Shown here: one piece after another, positions 54,603-63,982 of the stretch | Numbering within the stretch: the stretch's first letter is position 1 | Layout of the letters: every line of letters starts with the position of its first letter | Source of the DNA: Arthrobacter globiformis | GTDB taxonomy: Bacteria > Actinomycetota > Actinomycetes > Actinomycetales > Micrococcaceae | Direction of reading: 5' to 3' | Assembly (NCBI RefSeq): GCF_030815865.1 | Contig: NZ_JAUSXI010000001.1 | Span: forward strand, 682,001-746,000 | DNA: 64,000 nucleotides | The notes under the pieces: model-generated | Databases searched by the model: none | What the model was told of the DNA's origin: nothing | Seen by the model: the letters and a program-made list of their open reading frames with translations, nothing else | Position numbers and translations under genes: made by a program

Positions 54603-56183
54603 ATGGGCCATCAGGTAGCCCTCAGCTTCGAGGATGGCGTGACCAAGGTCATCAAGGTCGGTGACTTCGAGACCGTGATGGATGCGGCCTACAAGGCGCG
54701 CATCAACATCCCGTCCGACTGCCGTGACGGTGCCTGCGGCACGTGTAAGGCCTTTTGCGACTCAGGCTCGTTCGATCCTGGTGACTTCATCGACGACGCG
54801 ATGACCGAGGAGGAGCTCGAGAAGGGCTACCTGCTCACCTGCCAGGCGGTCCCGGAGTCGGACCTCACCATCCAGATCCCAGCCACTTCGGAGTCCGCGA
54901 AAACCTCTGCAGCCACGTTCACCTCCACCCTCAGAGAGCTCGACAAGCACTCGGAGTCCACGATCTCCTTCGCCCTGGAGGTGCAGAACCGGGAGGCCCT
55001 GGCGTTCCTGCCCGGCCAGTACGTCAACATTAAGGTCCCGGGCACCGACGCCGAGCGCTCATACTCCTTCAGCAACGGCCCCAAACTGCAGGATGCGTCC
55101 TTCATGGTCCGGATAACCCCGCAGGGCGCAATGTCCGAGTATCTTCGGGACCGGGCAGTGGTGGGGGACACCATCGAGTTCACGGGCCCCTACGGCTCCT
55201 TCTTCCTCCGCGAACCAAAGCGCCCCCTGCTCCTGCTCGCAGGCGGCACCGGACTAGCCCCGCTCCTGTCAATCCTGGAGAAACTCTCCGAGAACCCGCC
55301 AGCCACCCCGGTCCACCTGATCTACGGCGTCTCCCGCGAAGCCGACATCGTCGGCCTCGACTGGCTGCGCAGCTACGAAGCGAAGCTGCCGGGCTTCACC
55401 TGGGATTACATCGCTGCCGAACCGGGTACCTCCGCCCCGCACACGGGCTACGTTACCCAGATCATCCAGCCGTCCCACCTCAACGATGGCGACGTCGATA
55501 TCTACCTCTGCGGACCGCCGCCCATGGTCAATGCCGTCTCCAAGTGGCTGGACACCGAGGACATCCAGCCAGCCAACTTCTACTTCGAGCGTTTCGCCCC
55601 CAAGGAGACCACAGGCGGAGACGCCGAGACGGGCGCGCCCGCCCCCGTGGAGAAGCTCGAGACTGAAGGCGACACGATCAGCCGCGTTGAAGCTATTTCG
55701 TCCCTGGAGACTGGTCAGCTTGAGTTCCGCAAGGAGGACAGTTTCGCCCATCTGGAGGCCCGCATGGGCCTTGAGCTTGCAGTCACCGAGCTGATGTTTG
55801 GTCGTCTCAGCGAGGAGCAGCTGAATCAGTTCCGTCGTCTCGCCGAAGCGACCACACGTGCGGTGGGCAAGGGCAGGGTCCTCGATCCAGAAGAATATGT
55901 GAGGACCAACGAAGAGTTCCACGAGTACCTCTTCACGATCTGCGATAACCCCATGCTGCTTGAGTCGTACCGTCGACTCGATGTCCACGCCCAGATGGCA
56001 GCAACCTTCGTGGAGGGTACCGAGATCTTCGAGTGGGTCGCCCAAGACCACCTCGACGTCGTGGACGCGTTCGAGCGAAAGGATAAGGAACGTGCCCGGG
56101 AAGTCATTATGGCTCACGCCCGCGACGCCAAGGGCACCATGTCCGGGGCGATTGACGCCAAGGACAAAGGTTTCCAGCGGTGA
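54603..56183 (+). CDS. benC: Benzoate dioxygenase reductase fused to a C-terminal FCD domain
   Basis: 526 residues, about 180 longer than proteobacterial BenC. A plant-type 2Fe-2S ferredoxin domain (C40, C45, C48, C80) leads to an FAD domain (RSYSFSN 152-158) and an NAD domain (LAGGTGLAP 212-220, CGPPPM 303-308), so electrons flow from NADH to BenA. After a Thr/Gly/Pro linker (about 335-360), residues 383-515 resemble the FCD effector domain of GntR regulators: LEARMGLELAVTELMFGRLS, NEEFHEYLFTICDNPML, DHLDVVDAFERKDKERAREVIMAH. No DNA-binding part is present. AGGAGG precedes the ATG. The stop overlaps the benD GTG start. Confidence 0.93.
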   Translation: MGHQVALSFEDGVTKVIKVGDFETVMDAAYKARINIPSDCRDGACGTCKAFCDSGSFDPGDFIDDAMTEEELEKGYLLTCQAVPESDLTIQIPATSESAKTSAATFTSTLRELDKHSESTISFALEVQNREALAFLPGQYVNIKVPGTDAERSYSFSNGPKLQDASFMVRITPQGAMSEYLRDRAVVGDTIEFTGPYGSFFLREPKRPLLLLAGGTGLAPLLSILEKLSENPPATPVHLIYGVSREADIVGLDWLRSYEAKLPGFTWDYIAAEPGTSAPHTGYVTQIIQPSHLNDGDVDIYLCGPPPMVNAVSKWLDTEDIQPANFYFERFAPKETTGGDAETGAPAPVEKLETEGDTISRVEAISSLETGQLEFRKEDSFAHLEARMGLELAVTELMFGRLSEEQLNQFRRLAEATTRAVGKGRVLDPEEYVRTNEEFHEYLFTICDNPMLLESYRRLDVHAQMAATFVEGTEIFEWVAQDHLDVVDAFERKDKERAREVIMAHARDAKGTMSGAIDAKDKGFQR

Positions 56184-57004
56184 CGGCGTATGTGGGACAG
56201 TTCGTCACGCCCGGCCGTTTCGCCGGCAAGGTGGCTGTGGTGACGGGCGCCGCCCAAGGCATTGGCCGGAAGGTAGCGGAGCGGATTGGGGCCGAAGGGG
56301 GCGCGGTCGTCCTTGTGGACCGTTCCGACATAGGGCAGGAGATCGCCCAGGGGATCCGGGAAGCCGCGCAGACGTCCGGCTCCGGAGGATCCGCGAGCTC
56401 CGTGACCGCGGACCTGGAAAGCTTCGCGGGAGCAGAACAGGCGGTGAGCGCGGCGTTGGACCTTCACGGCAGGGTTGACGTACTTGTCAATAACGTGGGG
56501 GGAACGATCTGGGCCCGCCCCTACGAAGAGTATGACGAGGAGAAGATCGAGAGGGAGATCCGCCGTTCCCTCTTTCCCACCCTCTGGTCCTGCCGTGCCG
56601 TACTCCCAGCAATGCTCGAGCAGGGGTCGGGAACCATCGTCAACGTCTCCTCAGTCGCCACCCGCGGGATGCATCGCGTTCCTTACGCCGCGGCGAAGGG
56701 CGGCGTCAACGCCCTCACCCAGTCCCTGGCCATGGAGGTCGGCGGGCGCGGTATCCGGGTTGTCGCAACCGCCCCTGGCGGCACGGAAGCTCCGCCCAGG
56801 AAGGTCAAGCGCGGACCGGAAGCGGAGTCGATTACCGAAAAGGCGTGGTATCAGACAATCGTCGATCAGACTTTGGAGTCCTCTTTTATGAAGCGATACG
56901 GCACTCTGGACGAACAGGCTGCACCGATCGTGTTCATGGCCTCCGACGAGGCGTCCTATGTCACCGGCAGCATTCTCCCTGTGGCTGGCGGGGACCTCGG
57001 CTGA
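56180..57004 (+). CDS. benD: 1,6-Dihydroxycyclohexa-2,4-diene-1-carboxylate dehydrogenase
   Basis: 274 residues of the short-chain dehydrogenase family. BenD oxidises and decarboxylates the benzoate diol to catechol with NAD+. Cofactor motif VTGAAQGIG (21-29), NNVGG (104-108), catalytic serines near S157/S158 and Y169-x3-K173 are present. The GTG start overlaps the benC stop (GTGA), showing coupling. The benR gene follows closely on the same strand. Confidence 0.95.
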   Translation: MTAYVGQFVTPGRFAGKVAVVTGAAQGIGRKVAERIGAEGGAVVLVDRSDIGQEIAQGIREAAQTSGSGGSASSVTADLESFAGAEQAVSAALDLHGRVDVLVNNVGGTIWARPYEEYDEEKIEREIRRSLFPTLWSCRAVLPAMLEQGSGTIVNVSSVATRGMHRVPYAAAKGGVNALTQSLAMEVGGRGIRVVATAPGGTEAPPRKVKRGPEAESITEKAWYQTIVDQTLESSFMKRYGTLDEQAAPIVFMASDEASYVTGSILPVAGGDLG

Positions 57005-57065
57005 GCATACTGTGACGGAAACTCGCTGGCGTGGCCGCACGACGCGCTCGAGTAAACTTGCCAGC

Positions 57066-59894
57066 ATGACCCCGGCCCATCACGGCGACACCGAGGAGGA
57101 CCTGGCGCTGGTCGGCCGGGCTGATGTCTTCGAGAAGTTGCTGGAAGCGCTGCGCACAGTACGTAAAGGCAGCGTGCGAACGGTAGTGCTCAGCGGCCCG
57201 CAGGGATCCGGTAAGACAGCCTTGCTGGATCTTTTCCTGGAGCACTGCAGCGCTGTGACCCGTGGTGTGCGCGTGCTCTCGGCTACAGGAGACGAGTGGG
57301 AGGCCCAGTTCCCCCTCGCCGGCTACTCCCAGCTCATGGCCTCCCAGCGGTTGCGCTCTGCCAAGGACTACAACCAAGTCACCGCACCGTCGGCGGCCGT
57401 TGGCGTAGCTCTGAACCTTGGTCAAATCGCCAACTACGCGTCGACTCTAATTTCACAGCTCGACGGGCTTCAATCGCAAGGAAGCGTGGTCGTTGCCGTC
57501 GATGACGTCCAGCACCTGGACGAAGAGAGCCTCCATATTCTGGTGTTCGTAATGCGGCGGCTACGCGGTAAGCGGATCCTGTTCGTGATCACTCTCGGCA
57601 CCAGCCAAGCTCAGCTCCTTCCTCCGGGCGTGCTTTCCTTCTTCACGGGGCACCAGGTTTCCCGCATTCCGTTGGAACCGCTGACGCCGCAACAGGTCCA
57701 GGATCTTGCCCGGCGCTTGTTTGGGATCGACCTAACCGCGACGGCCGCTCACGAGCTCGTGCGGCATACGGGAGGTTTGCCCCAATCGATCGTTGAGCTC
57801 CTGAACGAACTGCCCACGGAAACATGGCAGACATGGTTCCCGTCCCTGCCTCCGAGCTCCCGCGTGCGCGCCAGGGTGCGCAGTCTTCTCAACGTAGCGT
57901 CTCCCGACCTCGTCGCCGTCGCGGAGGCCGTATCCGTGCTCAGACACAGTGCGGGAGTAGCAGAGGTTGCCCACGTCAGCGGAGTGGCGTCCGTCATCGA
58001 TGTCCTCGACGAGGGCCACCGTGCCGGGCTGCTGGGGCTGGCGGTAGAACAGACCCGGACGGTGGTGACGTTCTTCGAAGCCGGTACTGGTGAGTCCGTC
58101 TACGAGCAGATGGTACCCAGCCGACGCATTGCACTACACCGCCGGGCTGCGGAAATCCTCCAGATCGAGGGCGATCGACTGGGCCACCGTGTCTCCGCCA
58201 CCCCGGGCGCGGACGAGGGACTGGCCTCGGAGCTTGAAGAATACGCCGCCCAACAAGCACTGGTCGGGGCTTGGCAAGATGTTTCCACCGCGCTGTTTTC
58301 CGCGTCCAGGCTCTCCGCAGCCATCCCCACCGCCAACGATCGGCTCCTTAGAGCAGTAGACGCCCTCGTTGGTGCGGGCAATATGGCCCAGGCACAGATG
58401 TGGGCTGCGGCCGTTGATGCCATGCCGGCTTCGCCGCTGCGCTCCTCCGTGTTGGGTTACCTCTCCACCGCGTCGGGACAGAATCACAGCGCCCAAACCC
58501 AGCTGCAGATGGCCTGGAGCACAAGCAACCCGCAGCGGGACCCCCCAGCCGCCGCGCAAGTTGCCCAACGCCTGGTTCTGCACGGGTTGGCTTCCTGGGA
58601 CGGCCCGCTTATAACGGGCTGGGCGGAGCAGGCCATGTCCCTCACAAAACCAGGGACCCCGGCCCACATAGAGTCCGAGGCCATCTACGGGCTGGGCCTG
58701 TACGCTCGGGGACGGTTGGCGGAAGCAGAGGCTTCATATCACAGAGCCTTCGAACATGCGTCCGAGAACGCGCAAAAGCAGCGCGTTCAAATGGGTGCCG
58801 GCTGGCTGGCCCTGCGCTTGGACGACGCGGAGAAGGCCCTTGTGAATTTCGAAGCCGCGGCCCCCACTGAATTCCGGGGTGGATCTTTGCGAATTTCCCT
58901 TTGGGCCGAGGCATGGCTGGCCCGCACCCACCTCGTGCTCGGTAACTGGGATGCCGCTGCCGCCACCGTTGCCCACGCCTCGGTCCGGCTCGAGACCTCG
59001 AGGATGCCATTGATCCGCCCATTGTTATATTGGACGGCCGCCGAACTATGGTCCATGCGCGGCGACTGGGATAGGGCCCGATACTACGTCTCCCAGGCCG
59101 CCGTGCAGCCAGGCACCTACCGGGCCATGCAAGTACCGGCCAGCCTGGCCCGGGCGCGTTTCCATGAGGCGCGCGCGGACTACGAAAGCGCCTTGGCAGT
59201 GCTGCAGCCCCTGACGGAGCTGGACCCATGGACAGACGATCGTGTCTCCTTCTGGCCCTGGCAAGACACCTACGTCAATGCCCTCGTCATGACCGACCAG
59301 CTCGACATGGCCGACAAGTTCCTCACAGCCTTCGAGCGGGTACGGCGAGAGCGGGCAATACCGTCGGACCTGGCACGAATGGCGTGGGCGAGGGGCCGGC
59401 TCGTGGCTGCCCAAGGGGACCCCGATACCGCCAGGGAGCACTTCGAAGCGGCACTCGGACACCTGCGGGGGCTTAACCGGCCATACCTGCGGGCAAGAGT
59501 GAGCTTTGCGTTCGGCCAGAGCATGCGACGGGCGGGCAAGAGACGCCTGGCATCCTCGGTGCTGCGGGTGGCACGGGACCTCTACGACTCCCTGGGAGCC
59601 GCCACTTATGTGGACCGGTGCGACCGGGAGCTCAAGGCAACAGGTTTGGACGTCGGCAACCCGCCCGACCCTTCCGACGCCGTGCTCGCCGCCGTGACCC
59701 GCCCGCAGATCCAACTCACGGCTCAGGAGCAGGCGGTAGCCGAGCTCGTGGCCGGGGGCGCGACCAATAAAGAGGCCGCCCGTGTCCTGTTCCTGGCAGA
59801 GAAGACTGTGCAGTACCACTTGACGCGCATCTACGGGAAGCTGGGGATTCGCTCCCGCAGCGAATTGGCGGCACGGTTCCGCGCCACCGACTGA
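57066..59894 (+). CDS. benR: LuxR-type ATP-dependent regulator (MalT/LAL type), likely BenR
   Basis: 942 residues. An N-terminal AAA/STAND ATPase domain has Walker A GPQGSGKT (44-51) and Walker B VVVAVDDVQHLD (about 140); a long TPR-like helical middle follows (about 380-860), then a C-terminal LuxR HTH with LTAQEQAVAELVAGGATNKEAA and KTVQYHLTRIYGKLGI. Large LuxR regulators of this type control ben genes in Corynebacterium and Rhodococcus relatives, and this gene sits directly after benD. No strong ribosome site is seen; GTG 57012 is an alternative start, only 7 bp after benD. Confidence 0.88.
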   Translation: MTPAHHGDTEEDLALVGRADVFEKLLEALRTVRKGSVRTVVLSGPQGSGKTALLDLFLEHCSAVTRGVRVLSATGDEWEAQFPLAGYSQLMASQRLRSAKDYNQVTAPSAAVGVALNLGQIANYASTLISQLDGLQSQGSVVVAVDDVQHLDEESLHILVFVMRRLRGKRILFVITLGTSQAQLLPPGVLSFFTGHQVSRIPLEPLTPQQVQDLARRLFGIDLTATAAHELVRHTGGLPQSIVELLNELPTETWQTWFPSLPPSSRVRARVRSLLNVASPDLVAVAEAVSVLRHSAGVAEVAHVSGVASVIDVLDEGHRAGLLGLAVEQTRTVVTFFEAGTGESVYEQMVPSRRIALHRRAAEILQIEGDRLGHRVSATPGADEGLASELEEYAAQQALVGAWQDVSTALFSASRLSAAIPTANDRLLRAVDALVGAGNMAQAQMWAAAVDAMPASPLRSSVLGYLSTASGQNHSAQTQLQMAWSTSNPQRDPPAAAQVAQRLVLHGLASWDGPLITGWAEQAMSLTKPGTPAHIESEAIYGLGLYARGRLAEAEASYHRAFEHASENAQKQRVQMGAGWLALRLDDAEKALVNFEAAAPTEFRGGSLRISLWAEAWLARTHLVLGNWDAAAATVAHASVRLETSRMPLIRPLLYWTAAELWSMRGDWDRARYYVSQAAVQPGTYRAMQVPASLARARFHEARADYESALAVLQPLTELDPWTDDRVSFWPWQDTYVNALVMTDQLDMADKFLTAFERVRRERAIPSDLARMAWARGRLVAAQGDPDTAREHFEAALGHLRGLNRPYLRARVSFAFGQSMRRAGKRRLASSVLRVARDLYDSLGAATYVDRCDRELKATGLDVGNPPDPSDAVLAAVTRPQIQLTAQEQAVAELVAGGATNKEAARVLFLAEKTVQYHLTRIYGKLGIRSRSELAARFRATD

Positions 59895-60033
59895 CAGGTC
59901 TGCTCCTTAGATCCGAGTACGGTGCCGGGCACCCTCGGCCTCGGCTGTCACGATTTTCGCTTAAACCCCCGACTGACTGTTGATGACCGCAGGAACCAGG
60001 ACCCCCCTTGGCTTGGTTACTGTCTTGCGACCA

Positions 60034-60053
60034 CTCGTACCGTTAGGTATGAG
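60034..60053. promoter_or_regulatory. Inverted repeat upstream of the LysR gene
   Basis: CTCGTACC-GTTA-GGTATGAG, 8-bp arms with one mismatch, about 95 bp before the start. The size and place suit an autoregulatory site of a LysR-type regulator, though the spacing differs by one from the ATAC-N7-GTAT motif known for CatM/BenM. Confidence 0.5.
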
Positions 60054-60146
60054 GGTAAGTATTAATCGCCGACTTTATGGTTATTCTGCGAATCAATTAT
60101 ATTTGGTCTTGGAGCGGATACACCGGGGCCGAGGGAAGGCACCACA

Positions 60147-61058
60147 GTGGAGATACGGCAACTGAACTACTTCATCGCTGTAGCGGAGGAGCGTCACTTT
60201 GGACGTGCCGCTGAACGCCTGCACATGGCGCAGCCACCCCTGTCGCAGCAAATCCGTCAGCTCGAGGAGCAGTTGGGTGTGCGCTTGTTTAACCGCACTA
60301 CCCGTCGAGTAGAGCTCACGGCGGCTGGGCAGGAGCTGCTGAACCGGGGACGGCAGATTGTCAACGCCGTCGGCACACTCCGGGCGGACGTATACCAGGT
60401 GGGGCAGGGTGCCGCCGGGGTGTTGCGCGTGGGCTTCTCCGGGTCCGCGACCTATGGGATTATGCCCCCGATCGTGCGCCGCGCCAAGCAGGAACTCCCG
60501 GGGCTGTCGCTCACCCTGCATGGCGAGATGCTTACTCCGGCAATGGAGGAAGGGCTGCGGGATGGCACCCTCGATGCGGCGCTTTTACGTCCGCCCGTCG
60601 CCTCGCAGGAGATCGACTACCGCGTCGTAACGTGTGAGCCGCTAATCGTAGCGCTACCCTCCTTCAGCTCCCATGCGATGGACCGGCCAGTGTCGGTCCG
60701 CGAACTTCAAGATCAGGCATTCATTGCCTATCCACCGGAGTCCGTGCTCTACCGAAGCACCGCAGCCATCTGTCGTCAAGCGGGCTACCAACCGCGCATC
60801 ACCCAAGTGACCAGTGAGACCTCCACCATGCTCTCCCTGGTGGCCGCCGGGGGTGGTGTTGCCATCCTTCCAGCCAGCATTCGTGCCCTCCAGCTGGAGG
60901 GAGTGGTCTATCGCGACATCGAAGAAGCCCCCGAAGTAGAGCTTGCAGTCGCGTGGCGGAGTGAGGACCGATCCACGCTGCTCCACAATTTTCTCGCGGT
61001 TGTGGGCGCTGCGACCGCAGGGCACCGAGACGGTAACGACCCTCCCATCCCGCCCTAA
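60147..61058 (+). CDS. LysR family transcriptional regulator (CatR/BenM-like)
   Basis: 303 residues. The N-terminal HTH is MEIRQLNYFIAVAEERHFGRAAERLHMAQPPLSQQIRQLEEQLGVRLFNR, very close to the CatR/CatM/ClcR group, and the C-terminal effector domain follows (about 90-295). GTG start at 60147. It probably activates the cat genes in response to muconate or benzoate, given its place after benR. A palindrome upstream may be its own operator. Effector is inferred. Confidence 0.87.
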   Translation: MEIRQLNYFIAVAEERHFGRAAERLHMAQPPLSQQIRQLEEQLGVRLFNRTTRRVELTAAGQELLNRGRQIVNAVGTLRADVYQVGQGAAGVLRVGFSGSATYGIMPPIVRRAKQELPGLSLTLHGEMLTPAMEEGLRDGTLDAALLRPPVASQEIDYRVVTCEPLIVALPSFSSHAMDRPVSVRELQDQAFIAYPPESVLYRSTAAICRQAGYQPRITQVTSETSTMLSLVAAGGGVAILPASIRALQLEGVVYRDIEEAPEVELAVAWRSEDRSTLLHNFLAVVGAATAGHRDGNDPPIPP

Positions 61059-61249
61059 TTTCGACAATGACCCGGCATCCATCTCGACATCGAGGCGGCC
61101 CCCTGTTTGCATGGCCCCGGGTCTACAACCGAGGTGGGTCTCCACCGAGGTCCTTTGAGGTGCACAGACACCGTGCTGCACGACGGGTGACCGAACGCCA
61201 GCAAACTTTGCCGCTAAGTATCTTTGTCGTGCTTCCCGTCGCCAGGGTC

Positions 61250-61630
61250 ATCCGACGACGACAGTACTTCCCGGTCCTCGAAGGCGAGGTGCAGGGGCGG
61301 ATCGTACCCCCGTCTTCGCGGACGTCATCCGTCATGGAGATCGCCCGCGAGGAATTCTTCGGCCCCCTGGTGGGCGTGATCAAGGCCGACGACGAGACCC
61401 ACGCACTGGGGCTGGCCAACGCGAGCGACTTCGGCTATCCAGCCCGTATTCACCCAGAACCTTGACCGCGGCATGCGGCCTAGGCATCAGGGCCGGGATG
61501 ACACACACGAATGAGATGCCAGTCCACAACGAGCCACATGTGCCGTTCGGCGGCGAGGGCAACTTCGGGCTCGGCCGATTCAACGGCGACCGGGCTATCG
61601 CGGAGTTCACCACCGACCACGCCGTCGGGC
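61250..61630 (+). pseudogene. Aldehyde dehydrogenase C-terminal fragment (benzaldehyde/vanillin-type), decayed
   Basis: Three frames hold consecutive pieces of an aldehyde dehydrogenase C-terminus: [13 protein letters not shown]...[34 protein letters not shown], then [10 protein letters not shown] in another frame, then [46 protein letters not shown] in a third. The roughly 330 N-terminal residues, including the catalytic Cys, are missing. The GMTHTN and PHVPFGG pattern is that of aromatic aldehyde dehydrogenases. It probably once supplied benzoate from benzaldehyde. Confidence 0.82.
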
Positions 61631-61803
61631 CAAGCGCCTCTGAGGCCTATCGTCCCGCCGCGGCACAACATGCCTGCTGCGGCGGCGCAATGGCGTACGC
61701 GACTTCGACAAGTACCAAACTCGTCCGAATCGGGACGAATTCAGTATGGATAAGCGGCGTGGACCCTTGGGTGGCGCACCGTGCCAATCGATAGGGTAAA
61801 TAG

Positions 61804-62502
61804 ATGATCAACCGCGCACGCCTCCACTCGGACCTGTCCCGCCTCGGCAGGGAGACCGACATGCTATTAGCCACCGTCGAGTCGCTGTCCGGCGATGAAA
61901 TGACTGCCCCGTCCCTGTGTGAGGGGTGGACACGGGCCCACGTCATTGCCCACCTTGCCTCGAACGGCCGCGCCTTGGTCAAGCTCATTAACTGGGCACT
62001 CACTGGCGAAGAGCAGCAGCTCTACGCATCTGAGGAAGCACGCGCCCAGGAAATTTCGGACCTCGCGAATTTGCCTCGTGAGGAACTGCTTGGCCGGCTG
62101 CGCGAGTCCGCTCAATACTTTGCGGAGCAGGCCCAGCGGCTGGGAGGGGAGCTTGCGGTCGAGGAGGTGCACCTGCACGGTAAGCAGATCCCCGCGACAG
62201 CTATCGTGGCGTTGCGAATCGCCGAGGTCGTCGTCCACCATCACGACCTCGACACCGCCTGGACCATCGAAGAGGCCGACCCGGACTCGGTGCTCAATGC
62301 CATTGACGCTGCCGTGCGCACGATGCGGGCCAAAGGAGCGCCGGGCATGACCTTGGTGACGGAGGAACGCGACGAGTGGGTAATCGGGGATGGTGCCCTG
62401 TGCGTCTCGTCCGACCGCGAGGGACTACTCGAATGGCTGGCTCGCGGCGCGGCCGAAAACGTCGACGCCGACGGCCCTCTGCCGACCCTGCCATTCTGGT
62501 AA
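61804..62502 (+). CDS. Maleylpyruvate isomerase (DinB-like, mycothiol-dependent) family protein
   Basis: 232 residues. The DinB-like four-helix bundle has LCEGWTRAHVIAHLASNGRAL (first metal His), a central Glu region and VVVHHHDLDTAW with further His ligands, followed by a C-terminal alpha/beta domain. Members in Actinobacteria include the mycothiol-dependent maleylpyruvate isomerase of the gentisate pathway, but many others have different or unknown roles. No gentisate dioxygenase gene is seen nearby. GATAGGG precedes the ATG at a good distance. The neighbours are the aldehyde dehydrogenase relic and the IS30 copy. Confidence 0.85.
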   Translation: MINRARLHSDLSRLGRETDMLLATVESLSGDEMTAPSLCEGWTRAHVIAHLASNGRALVKLINWALTGEEQQLYASEEARAQEISDLANLPREELLGRLRESAQYFAEQAQRLGGELAVEEVHLHGKQIPATAIVALRIAEVVVHHHDLDTAWTIEEADPDSVLNAIDAAVRTMRAKGAPGMTLVTEERDEWVIGDGALCVSSDREGLLEWLARGAAENVDADGPLPTLPFW

Positions 62503-62700
62503 GTGGGCAAGGGTCACATCCACATCGCGGCAACGGATGTGTGGATCCCCACTAACTCCAGGTGCACCAGGACTGGCTGTGCCTAAGTTTCGCGGCGCAA
62601 GAGTAAGCGACGGCCACCGCCGCCGAGTGGAAGGCGGCAACACGCCGTTGCCGCCGGTGAGGCGTGCAGGGAGACGCCACAGTCCTTGGCTTAACTGTCA
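62503..62700. other. Spacer before the second IS30 copy
   Basis: About 200 bp with no supported gene or clear terminator. The IS end begins at 62701. Confidence 0.5.
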
Positions 62701-62757
62701 GCGATGGTCGAAAAGTGAGCCATTTCGCGGGCCTTGGCGTCTAGCGGTGGTTGCAAC
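62701..62757. repeat. Left terminal inverted repeat of the second IS30 copy
   Basis: Begins GCGATGGTCGAAAAGTGAG and ends in GTTGCAAC. It matches, with substitutions, the right end of the remnant at 34267-34323. Confidence 0.72.
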
Positions 62758-62857
62758 ACCTGAGTGATAGGGAGTTGCAATTGGGAGTTATGAAAAGACC
62801 GCCAAGGGGCCGGGCGCCCCACCGAAGAACGCTGCACGTGCTCATTATGATCAGCTG

Positions 62858-63982
62858 ATGAAACAGGGAATGGGTAATTCTGAAGCCTGCCGGATCGTAG
62901 GGGTCAGTCGGAGTTCCGGAACTCGCTGGCGGCATGGCCACTCGGTCGTATTGAAGTCTGGGGACATCAAGAAGTACCCACCGATTTCGCGGCAACGGCC
63001 GGCGGTGATCTCCGCCCGATTTCTCTCCGAGTCGGAACGGATCACGATCGCTGACCTGTTGCATGCCCGGCGCAGCCTACGGGCCATCGCCAGGGAGCTT
63101 GGGCGCAGTCCTTCGACCGTGAGCAGGGAGATCCGCCGCAACGTTCATGAACCCTCTGGCAACTACCGACCGCGGACGGCCCAGCGCAGTGCCGAACGCA
63201 GAAGGAGCCGTGAGCGAACCGGGAAAATCGCCGCCAACCCCGAGCTGCGGGAGTTCGTCCGGGAGCACCTCGAACAACGCTGGAGCCCCCGCCAGATCAG
63301 CAACCGGCTGCGGGCTGATTTCCCTGGACAGCCGGAAATGCACGTCGTTCCTGAGACCGTTTATCAGGCCCTGTATGGGCGTGGAAGCCTGGATCTTGCC
63401 GTGGATCCGGCCGTCTCGCTGCGGACTGGGCGGACGGGTCGCCGGCCACGCCGGCGGAAGGAGCACCGGACCAGGCGCTTCCCCGACATGGTCATGATCC
63501 GTGACAGGCCCGCAGAAGTGACCGGCAGGCAAATACCAGGGCATTGGGAAGGCGATTTAATAATTGGAAAAGGCAGCCGCTCGGCCATCGGCACGTTGGT
63601 CGAATGGACCACGCGCTTCATCATCCTCGTGCATCTGGCAGGCAACCGCGGAGCCGAGAATCTGCGTGACCGGCTGGCAGAGACGATGAGTGCCCTCCCG
63701 GCCCACCTGCGCCGTTCCCTCACTTGGGATCAGGGCACTGAAATGGCCTGCCACCAGGACTTCACGCAGCGGACTCTCATACTGGTGTACTTCTGCGATC
63801 CCGCCAGCCCTTGGCAACGGGGCTCGAATGAGAACACTAATGGCCTGCTCCGGCAGTACTTTCCGAAAGGAACAGACTTGGTGCGTCCACAGCCAGAACA
63901 CCTCGCCATGGTCGCCGCTGAACCTCAATCGAAGGCCCCGCGAGATCTTGGGCTGGAAGAGCCCCCTGGAGCACCTGACTAG
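62858..63982 (+). CDS. IS30 family transposase with frameshifted C-terminus
   Basis: 374 residues. N-terminal HTH regions (NSEACRIVGVSRSSGTRWRHG; RRSLRAIARELGRSPSTVSREIRRN) are followed by the DDE integrase core: first Asp in GHWEGDLIIGKGS, second in LTWDQGTEMACH, and Glu in GSNENTNGLLRQYFPKGTDL. The family C-terminus normally reads AELNRRPREILGWKSP; here an extra C at about 63923 turns it into AEPQSKAPRDLGLEEPPGAPD. The same extra C is in the decayed copy at 34267, so it is not a sequencing error. The catalytic core is intact, so activity is possible if the altered tail is tolerated. Confidence 0.88.
   Translation: MKQGMGNSEACRIVGVSRSSGTRWRHGHSVVLKSGDIKKYPPISRQRPAVISARFLSESERITIADLLHARRSLRAIARELGRSPSTVSREIRRNVHEPSGNYRPRTAQRSAERRRSRERTGKIAANPELREFVREHLEQRWSPRQISNRLRADFPGQPEMHVVPETVYQALYGRGSLDLAVDPAVSLRTGRTGRRPRRRKEHRTRRFPDMVMIRDRPAEVTGRQIPGHWEGDLIIGKGSRSAIGTLVEWTTRFIILVHLAGNRGAENLRDRLAETMSALPAHLRRSLTWDQGTEMACHQDFTQRTLILVYFCDPASPWQRGSNENTNGLLRQYFPKGTDLVRPQPEHLAMVAAEPQSKAPRDLGLEEPPGAPD

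Noticed and set aside
60034..60053. An exact ATAC-N7-GTAT CatM/BenM site before the LysR gene
   Set aside because: The palindrome has GTAC and GTAT with 6 bases between, so it is listed only as an unspecific inverted repeat.
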